NCBI GenBank assembly: GCA_019115085.1
Contig: DXEF01000034.1
Span: 1-64,000, forward strand
From: Candidatus Agathobaculum pullicola
GTDB lineage: Bacteria > Bacillota > Clostridia > Oscillospirales > Butyricicoccaceae
Direction of reading: 5' to 3'
Length of the DNA: 64,000 nucleotides
Below the pieces are notes generated by a model, which saw only the letters and a list, made by a program, of their open reading frames with translations, made no database searches and was not told the origin of the DNA. Made by a program: the position numbers and the translations under genes. Each line of letters starts with the position of its first letter. Position 1 is the first letter of the stretch. Positions 31,193-38,865 of this stretch are shown piece by piece.

Positions 31193-32775
31193 GTTTGATG
31201 GTGAGCAATATTCGCCTGCCGTTTGATGTGCCGGAGGAGCAGGCGCTGGCCGAGGCAAGACGGCTGACCGGTCTTCATTCAAACGATACGCAGGCTGCGG
31301 TGTACCGCGTCAGCATTGACGCGCGGCGCGGCAAAATCTTTCGCGTATATTCGGTGCGGATGGATGCGCCGATGGACGAAAAGGCATTTGCGGAAAAACT
31401 GCAAATGCCCTTCGTGCGTTATAAACCGGATGAAAAACCGGCGGTTCTCTGCGGCAGCAAGCGATTGGAGCATCGGCCGGTGGTGGTCGGACTGGGGCCT
31501 GCAGGTCTGTTTGCGGCCTATATGTTGGCAAAACACGGCTACACGCCGCTCGTTCTGGAGCGCGGCGGCGACTTGGACGCGCGCGACCGCGCGGTAGAGG
31601 CTTTCTGGAGCGGCGGCGCGCTGGACGCTGAAAGCAATATCCAGTTCGGAGAAGGCGGCGCGGGCGCGTATTCGGACGGCAAACTGACCACGCGCATCGG
31701 CGACCCGCTGTGCGATACCGTGCTGGAAACGCTGGCCGCGCATGGCGCGCCGGCGGATATCGTCAAAAAGGCCAAGCCCCATGTGGGCACGGATATTTTG
31801 AAAAAGGTAGTGCGCGCCATGCGGCGCGAAATCATTCAAAACGGCGGTGAAGTGCGGTTTGGCACACGTCTGACTGGCGTTTCGGTCAAAAATGGAGCGC
31901 TGCGCGGCGTACAGGCGGGCGGTGAAGCCATCGCCTGTGAGCGGGCGGTGCTGGCCATCGGCCACTCGGCGCGCGATACCTTTGATGCGCTGCATCAAAA
32001 CGGGGTATACTTTGAGCCGAAGGCATTTTCGGTCGGCGTGCGCATTGAGCATCTGCAAAGTGAAATCGACCGCGCGCTATACGGCAAGTATGCGGGACAT
32101 CCGCTTTTGCCGCCTGCGGAATACAACCTGTCCCGTCGTGAGGGCGGACGAGCCTGCTATTCCTTCTGCATGTGTCCGGGCGGCGTGGTCGTCGCGGCGC
32201 AGAGCGAGGAGCATACGGTCGTTACCAACGGCATGAGTTACCATGCGCGCGACGGCAAAAACGCCAATTCCGCGCTTGCGGTGTCGGTTGATCCGGCGGA
32301 TTTTAATGACGGCACGCCGTTCGGCGGCGTCGCCTTACAGCGGCGCATCGAGCGCGCGGCTTTTGCACAGACTGGATCGTACCGCGCGCCCTGTCAGCGT
32401 GTGGGCGATTTTCTGGCGGGACGGCCGAGCACATGTGCGGGTGCGGTGCAGCCAAGCTATCCGCTGGGCGTGCAGTTTGGCGAGGCGGCGGCGTGTCTGC
32501 CATCCTTTGCGCAGAATATGCTGCGGGACAGTCTGCCGTGTTTCGGCCGAAAGATTCGCGGCTTTGACGCAGCCGACGCGCTGCTGACCGGGCCGGAGAC
32601 GCGCACATCCTCTCCGGTGCGCATGAAGCGCGGAGAGGATTTGTTTGGCCTTGGCTGCGCGGGGATGATTCCTTGCGGCGAGGGCGCGGGTTACGCGGGC
32701 GGCATTATGTCCGCGGCGGTGGACGGCATACGGGCCGCACATCGGATTATGGAAGAATTTCGTCCCTTCGATTGA
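31189..32775 (+). CDS. FAD-dependent dehydrogenase-like protein (COG2509 type)
   Basis: 528 residues, coupled to cdaR by an ATGA overlap. An N-terminal region of about 90 residues typical of this family leads to the FAD-binding GLGPAGLFAAYMLAKHG (about residue 103), a FGEGGAGAYSDGKLTTR motif (about 150) and C-terminal GCAGMIPCGEGAGYAGGI (about 485) where FAD is completed. These uncharacterised flavoproteins are widespread in Clostridia. Substrate unknown. Confidence 0.85.
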   Translation: MSLMVSNIRLPFDVPEEQALAEARRLTGLHSNDTQAAVYRVSIDARRGKIFRVYSVRMDAPMDEKAFAEKLQMPFVRYKPDEKPAVLCGSKRLEHRPVVVGLGPAGLFAAYMLAKHGYTPLVLERGGDLDARDRAVEAFWSGGALDAESNIQFGEGGAGAYSDGKLTTRIGDPLCDTVLETLAAHGAPADIVKKAKPHVGTDILKKVVRAMRREIIQNGGEVRFGTRLTGVSVKNGALRGVQAGGEAIACERAVLAIGHSARDTFDALHQNGVYFEPKAFSVGVRIEHLQSEIDRALYGKYAGHPLLPPAEYNLSRREGGRACYSFCMCPGGVVVAAQSEEHTVVTNGMSYHARDGKNANSALAVSVDPADFNDGTPFGGVALQRRIERAAFAQTGSYRAPCQRVGDFLAGRPSTCAGAVQPSYPLGVQFGEAAACLPSFAQNMLRDSLPCFGRKIRGFDAADALLTGPETRTSSPVRMKRGEDLFGLGCAGMIPCGEGAGYAGGIMSAAVDGIRAAHRIMEEFRPFD

Positions 32776-32796
32776 AGTGTACCGTTTCAATTGAAG
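32766..32796. terminator. Hairpin at end of FAD protein gene
   Basis: CTTCGATTGAA (32766-32776) pairs with TTCAATTGAAG (32786-32796), one G-U, loop 9 nt. It begins within the last codons. No U-run, so its terminator role is uncertain. Confidence 0.4.
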
Positions 32797-32860
32797 GAAA
32801 AATACGCCGCACTCCGGCGTGAAAACTCTATAAAAGCAATAAAAAAATGAGGCGATACCA

Positions 32861-33274
32861 TTGACCCAACAGGGAACGATTAAAAAGATACTGCCCGGCG
32901 GCATGGCGGAAATTGAAGTGACCCGCCGTTCGGCTTGCGGGCATGACTGCGCCAAGTGCGGCGGCTGCGGCGGACTGGAGACACAGACGCTGTATGTCAC
33001 CGCGCGCAACCGTGCGGAGGCGCAGGTGGGAGAGCGCGTGCTGATTGAGGGCGAAACCGGACAGGTGCTCGGCTATGCAGGACTGGTGTATTTACTGCCT
33101 GTGGTTCTGTTTTTTGTCGGTTACGGTGCGGGCAGCGCGCTGCAAAAGGGCGCGGGGGTGTCCGCTTTATGCGGCGGCATTTTGTTTGCCGCAGGCATCG
33201 TGGCGGCGATTCTTTTCAGCCGTGAGATGAAGCGGAAAAATAGCGTGCCGTTTGAAATTACAAAAAAGCTCTGA
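32861..33274 (+). CDS. RseC/MucC-family membrane protein
   Basis: 137 residues, TTG start at 32861. The N-terminal domain has four clustered cysteines (CGHDCAKCGGC, about residues 27-37), followed by two membrane segments (LGYAGLVYLLPVVLFFVGYG about 67-88; GILFAAGIVAAILF about 105-120). This is the SoxR-reducing system/RseC architecture; RseC-like proteins occur with Rnf electron transport or sigma-E systems, but none is adjacent here. Confidence 0.85.
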   Translation: MTQQGTIKKILPGGMAEIEVTRRSACGHDCAKCGGCGGLETQTLYVTARNRAEAQVGERVLIEGETGQVLGYAGLVYLLPVVLFFVGYGAGSALQKGAGVSALCGGILFAAGIVAAILFSREMKRKNSVPFEITKKL

Positions 33275-33313
33275 ATTTTTTGTGAATTTTTACTGATTTT
33301 GTGCTGTTTGCCC

Positions 33314-33342
33314 TTGTGCTATCCGAGAAAGTTCGGTAAAAT
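33314..33342 (+). promoter_or_regulatory. Promoter of DUF5685-DnaJ operon
   Basis: TTGTGC (33314-33319), 17-bp spacer, TAAAAT (33337-33342), 51 bp before the start codon. Confidence 0.6.
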
Positions 33343-33392
33343 AGATTGAATACGCAAGGCCGTGCGTAAACACGGCGGGAAAGGGTTATGAA

Positions 33393-34277
33393 ATGTTTGG
33401 CTTTATCCGTCCGGTGAAGCCCGAGCTGCGGGTAAAAGAGGCTGACCGGTTCCAGCAGATCTATTGCGGGCTGTGTCATGCAATCCGTGCGCGGTACGGC
33501 CGGTTTTATACCCTGTTCCTGAGCTATGACATGACATTCTTCGCGCTGGTGGTCGGCTGCGGTGAGGAACAAACCGCGCCGCCGTGCCGCAAACGGTGCG
33601 ACGCGCATCCGCTGACGCGCCGTGCATGTGCCGCGCCTGACGGGGCGCTGGAGCTGGCGGCGGATGTGAGCGTGCTGCTCACCTATCACAAATTCCGCGA
33701 TAGTCTGGCCGATGAAAAAGGGCCGAAGCGCGCTTTGGCATGGCTGTTGTGCCGTTTGGGACGGCGCGGCTACGAACGCGCGCGGGCACGTCTGCCCGAG
33801 GCAGACCGCGAAATGGTGCAGGCGCTGGACGATTTGCAGCAGCTCGAACGCGAAAAATGCGATTCGATGGACCGTGCGGCGGACGCTTCCGCGCGGCTGA
33901 CAGCGGCGGCCGTGCCGCATACCGGAGACGCGCGTGAGCGCGTGCTGCGGCAGATGTTTTACCATATCGGGCGGTGGATTTATCTGCTTGACGCCGCGCA
34001 GGATGTGGCGGAGGATATGGAACAGGACAATTATAATCCGGTGGCGCTGCGCTACGGCCTGCGCACGCCGGATCTGACAGAGATACGACAGCCGCTTGAG
34101 CGCACGCTGGAGCGGTCGCTCGCCGATATCTGTATGGCGTATGACCTGCTGGATATGGGGCGGGACGCGGACCTGATCCGCAATATTATTTTTCTGGGTA
34201 TGCCGCTGGTGACGAAACAGGTGCTGGACGGGACGTACCAAACGAACGGAGGATGGGGCAAACATGGATCCCTATAA
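33393..34277 (+). CDS. DUF5685-family protein
   Basis: 294 residues. The start MFGFIRPVKPELRVKEADRF and the cysteine pairs YCGLCHAI and PCRKRC are typical of DUF5685; the C-terminal helical half contains GRWIYLLDAAQDVAEDMEQDNYNP, an Asp-rich isoprenoid-synthase-like motif. In Clostridia this family lies directly before a DnaJ-domain protein, as here (14-bp overlap), so the two probably work together. Function unknown. Confidence 0.82.
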   Translation: MFGFIRPVKPELRVKEADRFQQIYCGLCHAIRARYGRFYTLFLSYDMTFFALVVGCGEEQTAPPCRKRCDAHPLTRRACAAPDGALELAADVSVLLTYHKFRDSLADEKGPKRALAWLLCRLGRRGYERARARLPEADREMVQALDDLQQLEREKCDSMDRAADASARLTAAAVPHTGDARERVLRQMFYHIGRWIYLLDAAQDVAEDMEQDNYNPVALRYGLRTPDLTEIRQPLERTLERSLADICMAYDLLDMGRDADLIRNIIFLGMPLVTKQVLDGTYQTNGGWGKHGSL

Positions 34278-34869
34278 GGTGCTCGGCGTTACGCCGCAGA
34301 CAAGCGACGACGACGTCAAACGCGCTTACCGCGAACTGGCGCGCAAATATCATCCAGACAACTATATCAATAACCCGCTGGCCGATCTGGCCGAGGCCCG
34401 TATGAAGGAAATCAACGAGGCCTACGACATGATTATAAACGAGCGCGCGGGCAAAAGCTCGTCCGGCGCATCCGGTGGTCAGCAGTACAGCGGCGGCCAG
34501 CAGCAGCGCGCCTATTCGGGCGCGAACGCTTCGCTGTACAGTCAGGTGCGGCAGGCGATCAATCAGGGCAATCTGGGTATGGCTGAGGCGCTTTTGCAGC
34601 GTGCAAACGGCCGTGACGCCGAGTGGTTCTACCTGATGGGTACGGTATATTACCGCAAGGGCTGGTATGACGAGGCCGCGCGGGCCTATACGCAGGCCTG
34701 TCAGATGGACCCGTCCAACATGGAATACCGGACCGCGCTGAATAATCTGAACATGTCAGGCGGTTATGGCGGCTATCGCCCCATGCAGGAGGCCAATCTG
34801 TGTGATTTCTGCGTGCAGCTGGCGGTCTGCAACTGCTGCCTGAATGCCTGCTGCAATGCGGGATGTTGA
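34264..34869 (+). CDS. DnaJ-domain protein with TPR-like middle and Cys-rich tail
   Basis: 201 residues. J-domain at residues 1-65 (DPYKVLGVTPQTSDDDVKRAYRELARKYHPDN in overview, HPD motif near residue 32). A Ser/Gly/Gln linker follows (70-90), a single TPR-like helix pair (about 95-160; EWFYLMGTVYYRKGWYDEAARAY), and a C-terminal cluster with nine cysteines from CDFC to the last residue. It may bind DnaK through the J-domain; the tail may bind metal or be lipid-modified. Paired with the DUF5685 gene. Confidence 0.88.
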   Translation: MDPYKVLGVTPQTSDDDVKRAYRELARKYHPDNYINNPLADLAEARMKEINEAYDMIINERAGKSSSGASGGQQYSGGQQQRAYSGANASLYSQVRQAINQGNLGMAEALLQRANGRDAEWFYLMGTVYYRKGWYDEAARAYTQACQMDPSNMEYRTALNNLNMSGGYGGYRPMQEANLCDFCVQLAVCNCCLNACCNAGC

Positions 34870-34870
34870 T

Positions 34871-35377
34871 ATGAAAACGAAGGAAATCGCGCGCGGCGGC
34901 TTGCTGGCCGCAGCAGCCGTGGCGCTTTTATATGTGGGCGGGACAGTGACCTATATCGGTCCGGCCGCCTGCCTGATGGCGGGTGTAGCCACGGTCGTAC
35001 CGCTTTTGCGGCGCGCGCGGCTGAAAACTGCGGTCACGCTGTATCTGGCGGTATCGATCCTGTCCGCGCTGCTTGTGCCGCGCAAGATTATGGTTGCGGC
35101 CTATGTGCTGTTTTGCGGCCTGTATCCCATTGTGAAATTCTGTATAGAGTGCTATGCACCGCGCCGGACGCAGATGAGTGCGAAACTGGCATATTTCAAT
35201 ATCGCTCTGGTGATAGCGGCCGGGCTTGCCGTGTTCGTTTTCCTGCCGCAGTTCTCCATTACCGGCTTTGTCCGGATAGCGGCCGTATGGGTGGCTGCCG
35301 ATATCACATTTATTATCTATGACGTGGCGCTGTCACGGCTGATCGCACTGCTGCGCAGAAGCCTGCCGCCCGATTAA
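34871..35377 (+). CDS. Integral membrane protein of unknown function
   Basis: 168 residues. ATG at 34871 follows the previous stop by 1 bp; the RBS (GCGGGATG) is weak, so coupling to upstream translation is likely. Five hydrophobic segments (about 10-28, 32-50, 55-72, 100-125, 130-150). Reminiscent of small Firmicute ECF/ABC2-like membrane proteins but no confident family. Confidence 0.7.
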   Translation: MKTKEIARGGLLAAAAVALLYVGGTVTYIGPAACLMAGVATVVPLLRRARLKTAVTLYLAVSILSALLVPRKIMVAAYVLFCGLYPIVKFCIECYAPRRTQMSAKLAYFNIALVIAAGLAVFVFLPQFSITGFVRIAAVWVAADITFIIYDVALSRLIALLRRSLPPD

Positions 35378-35395
35378 AGAAGGGGAAAAAACAAT

Positions 35396-36271
35396 ATGAA
35401 AAGTATGACCGGCTACGGCCGTGCGAAAGAGGAGCGGGACGGCAAGACCATTACGGTCGAGCTGCGCGCGGTCAATCACCGTTATCTGGACTGCACGGTG
35501 AAAGCGCCGCGGCAGTACGGTTTTCTGGATGACGCGGTTAAAAAGGCCGCGGCTGCCCGCATTGCGCGCGGTAAGGTGGAGGTTTTCGTCGGCGTGGAGG
35601 TCGATGAGGGCGGTGATGTGGCCATCACGGTCAACCACCAGCTGGCAAAGTGCTACTTGGATGCGCTGCACGATTTGAGCGAGACTTACGGTCTGCGCGA
35701 CGACGTGACCGTGACCACACTGTCCAAGCTGCCGGACGTGCTCGGTTCCGAGCGTATCGAGCAGGATGCCGAAGCCATGACCCGTGACGTGCTTGCGGTG
35801 TTTGAAAAGGCGTGCGACGGCTTCGACCAGATGCGTCTGCGTGAGGGGGAAAGACTGGCCGAGGATGTGCGCAGCCGCTGTGCGGCAATCGAGCGTATGG
35901 TCGGCGAAGTGGAGACGCGCTCGCCTGAGCGGGTCAAGGAATATCGCGAAAAGCTGCTGGCCCGTATGCAGGAGGTGCTGGCGGATACCAGCATCGACGA
36001 GACGCGCATTTTGACCGAAGCGGCCATCTATGCGGATAAGACCGCGGTCGATGAGGAAACTGTGCGCTTGCGCAGCCATCTCCATCAGATGGACGGCATG
36101 CTCAAGGAAACGCAGTCGGTCGGCCGCAAGCTGGATTTTCTCGTGCAGGAGATGAACCGTGAGGCCAACACCATTGGCTCTAAGGCCAACGATGTGACAA
36201 TGGCGCGCATCGTGGTGGATATCAAGAGCGAAATTGAGAAAATCCGCGAACAGATCCAAAACATCGAGTAA
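35396..36271 (+). CDS. yicC: YicC-family endoribonuclease
   Basis: 291 residues, RBS AGAAGGGG. N-terminal YicC domain begins MKSMTGYGRAKEE and continues ELRAVNHRYLD; the C-terminal DUF1732 part has HLHQMDGMLKETQSVGRKLDFLVQEMNREANTIGSK (landmark LDFLVQEMNREANT). YicC proteins are RNases in stress responses. First gene of the long housekeeping run; remA-gmk-rpoZ follow, the conserved Firmicute order. Confidence 0.93.
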   Translation: MKSMTGYGRAKEERDGKTITVELRAVNHRYLDCTVKAPRQYGFLDDAVKKAAAARIARGKVEVFVGVEVDEGGDVAITVNHQLAKCYLDALHDLSETYGLRDDVTVTTLSKLPDVLGSERIEQDAEAMTRDVLAVFEKACDGFDQMRLREGERLAEDVRSRCAAIERMVGEVETRSPERVKEYREKLLARMQEVLADTSIDETRILTEAAIYADKTAVDEETVRLRSHLHQMDGMLKETQSVGRKLDFLVQEMNREANTIGSKANDVTMARIVVDIKSEIEKIREQIQNIE

Positions 36272-36318
36272 TATAAACATTGAAGTCGGGCTTTGCTCGA
36301 CTGTTGGATACGACTCAT

Positions 36319-36344
36319 TCGTTCGGAAACTCGCTTCCGAACGA
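36319..36344 (+). other. Hairpin between yicC and remA
   Basis: TCGTTCGGAA (36319-36328) pairs perfectly with TTCCGAACGA (36335-36344), loop ACTCGC. No U-run; perhaps an mRNA processing or stability element just before the remA RBS. Confidence 0.5.
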
Positions 36345-36370
36345 GACGGAATAGAAAGGAGGCGGCACAG

Positions 36371-36634
36371 GTGAAACTCATCAATATCGGGTTTGGTAAT
36401 ATGGTGGCCTCATCGCGGCTGATTGCCATTGTCAGTCCGGAATCCGCGCCGGTCAAGCGCACCGTGCAGGAGGCGCGTGACCGCGGCATGGTGATCGACG
36501 GAACCTATGGCCGCCGCACACGTGCTGTTTTGATTATGGACAGCGATCATGTGGTGCTGAGTGCTTTGCAGCCGGAAACAGTGGCGGCCCGTTTTGCGGG
36601 CGATGCGGAGGAAGGAACGAGCGAAGATGCGTAA
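36371..36634 (+). CDS. remA: RemA-like DNA-binding regulator (DUF370)
   Basis: 87 residues. GTG start at 36371 follows AAAGGAGGCGG. It matches RemA/DUF370 throughout: [30 protein letters not shown] (landmark INIGFGNMV), [28 protein letters not shown]. RemA forms rings that bind DNA and activates matrix and osmolyte genes in Bacillus. Overlaps gmk by 8 bp. Confidence 0.93.
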   Translation: MKLINIGFGNMVASSRLIAIVSPESAPVKRTVQEARDRGMVIDGTYGRRTRAVLIMDSDHVVLSALQPETVAARFAGDAEEGTSEDA

Positions 36635-37187
36635 AGGAACCTTATATGTATTTACCGGGCCGTCGGGCGCAGGCAAGGGGACGCTGCTCTCGCGCCTGCA
36701 GGAACAGGACAACCGCCTGTTCTATTCAATTTCCGCTACCACGCGTACGCCGCGCCCGGGTGAGACGGACGGCGTGCAGTATTACTTTCTCTCCAAGGCG
36801 GAATTTGAGGAAAAAATTGCGCAAAATGCTTTTTTGGAGCACGCGCGCTATGTGGATAACTATTACGGCACGCTCGAAGCGCCGGTCAACGAAAAGCTGG
36901 AGCAAGGCTTTGACGTGGTTTTAGAGATCGAAGTGCAGGGTGCGATGCAGGTGCACGAAAAGCGGCCGGATGCGGTGATGGTGTTCATCGCGCCGCCGTC
37001 GTTTGAAGAACTTGCCGCGCGGCTGCGCGGACGCGGCACCGAGGATGAAGAAAAGGTGCTCAAACGGCTGGAAACCGCCAAAGAGGAACTGAAGTATCAA
37101 AATGAGTTCGATTATGTGGTCGTGAATGATGAGCTTGATCGGGCTGTGGAGGAATTGCAGAATATTCTGGCAAAGCGCCGTACATAA
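36627..37187 (+). CDS. gmk: Guanylate kinase
   Basis: 186 residues. Start [21 protein letters not shown] at 36627 (RBS GGAAGGAACGAGCG) gives the usual N-terminus with P-loop; in-frame upstream ATG codons lie inside remA. GMP-binding [19 protein letters not shown] (landmark TTRTPRPGE) and the lid region follow. Phosphorylates GMP to GDP. Confidence 0.96.
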   Translation: MRKGTLYVFTGPSGAGKGTLLSRLQEQDNRLFYSISATTRTPRPGETDGVQYYFLSKAEFEEKIAQNAFLEHARYVDNYYGTLEAPVNEKLEQGFDVVLEIEVQGAMQVHEKRPDAVMVFIAPPSFEELAARLRGRGTEDEEKVLKRLETAKEELKYQNEFDYVVVNDELDRAVEELQNILAKRRT

Positions 37188-37243
37188 CGGCGTGGTTCTT
37201 TTCATAAATAATACAAAGGGTAATATAAGGAGATTGGATTACT

Positions 37244-37636
37244 ATGCTGAAACCTTCGATGCAGGAACTGATGAAACGTGTGGGCAACCGTTATCTGCTG
37301 GTCAATCTGGCTGCGCAGCGTGCCCGTGACATCGCCGATCAGGCCGAGGAGACAGGTGAGCAACTGCCGGATAAGGCGGTAAAGCTGGCACTTGACGAAA
37401 TTGCCGCCGGTACAATCGTCTATCGTCCGGGTCCGCGTACTACGCCTGTGATTGTGCAGAATAATGCGATTGCAGCGGCGATGGTCGATGTGGACGAGGC
37501 CATTGATTTAGACGACGAAGAGGGTACGGCTTCCAGTGAGGACAACGCCGAAGAGCAGGAGGAAGAAGCCCGCCGTCTGGATGAGTTTGACGATCACGAG
37601 CTGGATGACGGCGATGTGCCGGAGGAGGACCGCTGA
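37244..37636 (+). CDS. rpoZ: RNA polymerase omega subunit with acidic extension
   Basis: 130 residues, longer than the usual 60-90. Residues 1-70 are a normal omega core (MQELMKRVGNRYLLVNLAAQRARDIA; KAVKLALDEIAAGTI). Residues 75-130 are strongly acidic (IDLDDEEGT..NAEEQEEEARRLDEFDDHELDDGD). Omega assists RNA polymerase assembly. Order gmk-rpoZ-coaBC is standard. Confidence 0.92.
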   Translation: MLKPSMQELMKRVGNRYLLVNLAAQRARDIADQAEETGEQLPDKAVKLALDEIAAGTIVYRPGPRTTPVIVQNNAIAAAMVDVDEAIDLDDEEGTASSEDNAEEQEEEARRLDEFDDHELDDGDVPEEDR

Positions 37637-37639
37637 GCC

Positions 37640-38839
37640 ATGCGTCTGGCTGGGAAAAGCGTGGTGCTGTGCGTGACGGGCGGCATCGCGGCCTATAAAG
37701 CCGCCGACCTGACCAGCAAGCTGCGGCAGGCGGGGGCGACAGTGCGTGTGCTGATGACGGAATCGGCTGCGCAGTTTATTTCTCCCATCACGTTTGAAAC
37801 CCTATCCGGATATCGCACGGTGGTGGACACCTTTGACCGTAATTTCGCGTGGGAGGTGGAGCATATCTCGCTAGCGAAAGCCGCGGATGTGTTTGTGATT
37901 GCGCCTGCGACCGCCAACATCATCGCAAAAGCGGCGCACGGCATCGCGGATGACATGGTTTCGACCACGCTGCTGGCAACCAAGGCGCCGGTTGTCATCG
38001 CGCCCGCGATGAACACCGGCATGTACGACAATCCGGTGACGCAGCAAAACCTGAACATCCTGCGTGCGCGGGGATTTCACATCGTCGACCCGGCGGCGGG
38101 ACACCTCGCCTGCGGGGATACGGGACGGGGCAAGTTGCCCGATACGCCGACGCTGCTGCATGGCATCGAGCAGGCGCTGACCCCGCAGGACCTGAAAGGT
38201 TTGCGCGTGTTGGTGACTGCCGGACCGACGCAGGAGTCGCTTGACCCGGTGCGTTTCCTGTCCAATCACTCGACGGGAAAGATGGGTTACGCCATCGCAG
38301 CGCGTGCGGCGATGCGCGGGGCCGAGGTGACGCTGGTTTCCGGCCCGACCGCGCTGCAAACGCCGCTGGGCGTCGAGCGCGTAGACATTGTCTCGGCGCG
38401 CGATATGTATGATGCGGTGATATCCCGTGCGGACACGCAGGATATCATTATCAAGGCCGCCGCGGTGGGCGATTACCGACCTGCGCAGACGGCGGACGAA
38501 AAGATGAAAAAGAGCGACGACGATTTGACCGTCGCGCTGGTGCGCAATCCGGATATTCTGGCCGAGCTTGGCCAGAATAAACGTCCGGGACAGCAGCTTT
38601 GCGGCTTTGCGATGGAGACCCAGAATCTGCTGGAGAACGCTGCCGGTAAACTGCGCCGCAAAAACTGCGACATGCTGGTGGCAAACTCTTTGCGCGACAA
38701 GGGCGCGGGCTTCGGCACGGATACCAACGCCGTCACGCTGTTGTTTGCAGATGGCACGCGCGAAACGCCGCCGCTCATGCCCAAAGAGGATGTGGCGGAC
38801 GTGATTTTTGACCGCCTGCTGGCCATGCGGGCAAACTAA
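37640..38839 (+). CDS. coaBC: Bifunctional CoaBC (phosphopantothenoylcysteine decarboxylase/synthetase)
   Basis: 399 residues. The N-terminal flavoprotein decarboxylase (CoaC) covers 1-180 with TGGIAAYKA, WEVEHISLAKAADVFVIAPATANIIAK (landmark APATANIIAK) and PAMNTGMYDNPVTQ. The C-terminal synthetase (CoaB) covers 185-395 with VLVTAGPTQESLDPVRFLSNHSTGKMG (landmark SNHSTGKMG) and the KKSDDDLTV region. Two steps of coenzyme A synthesis. Start 4 bp after rpoZ. Confidence 0.96.
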   Translation: MRLAGKSVVLCVTGGIAAYKAADLTSKLRQAGATVRVLMTESAAQFISPITFETLSGYRTVVDTFDRNFAWEVEHISLAKAADVFVIAPATANIIAKAAHGIADDMVSTTLLATKAPVVIAPAMNTGMYDNPVTQQNLNILRARGFHIVDPAAGHLACGDTGRGKLPDTPTLLHGIEQALTPQDLKGLRVLVTAGPTQESLDPVRFLSNHSTGKMGYAIAARAAMRGAEVTLVSGPTALQTPLGVERVDIVSARDMYDAVISRADTQDIIIKAAAVGDYRPAQTADEKMKKSDDDLTVALVRNPDILAELGQNKRPGQQLCGFAMETQNLLENAAGKLRRKNCDMLVANSLRDKGAGFGTDTNAVTLLFADGTRETPPLMPKEDVADVIFDRLLAMRAN

Positions 38840-38865
38840 ACTGGAAAGAGAAAGGAGTATAGCGG

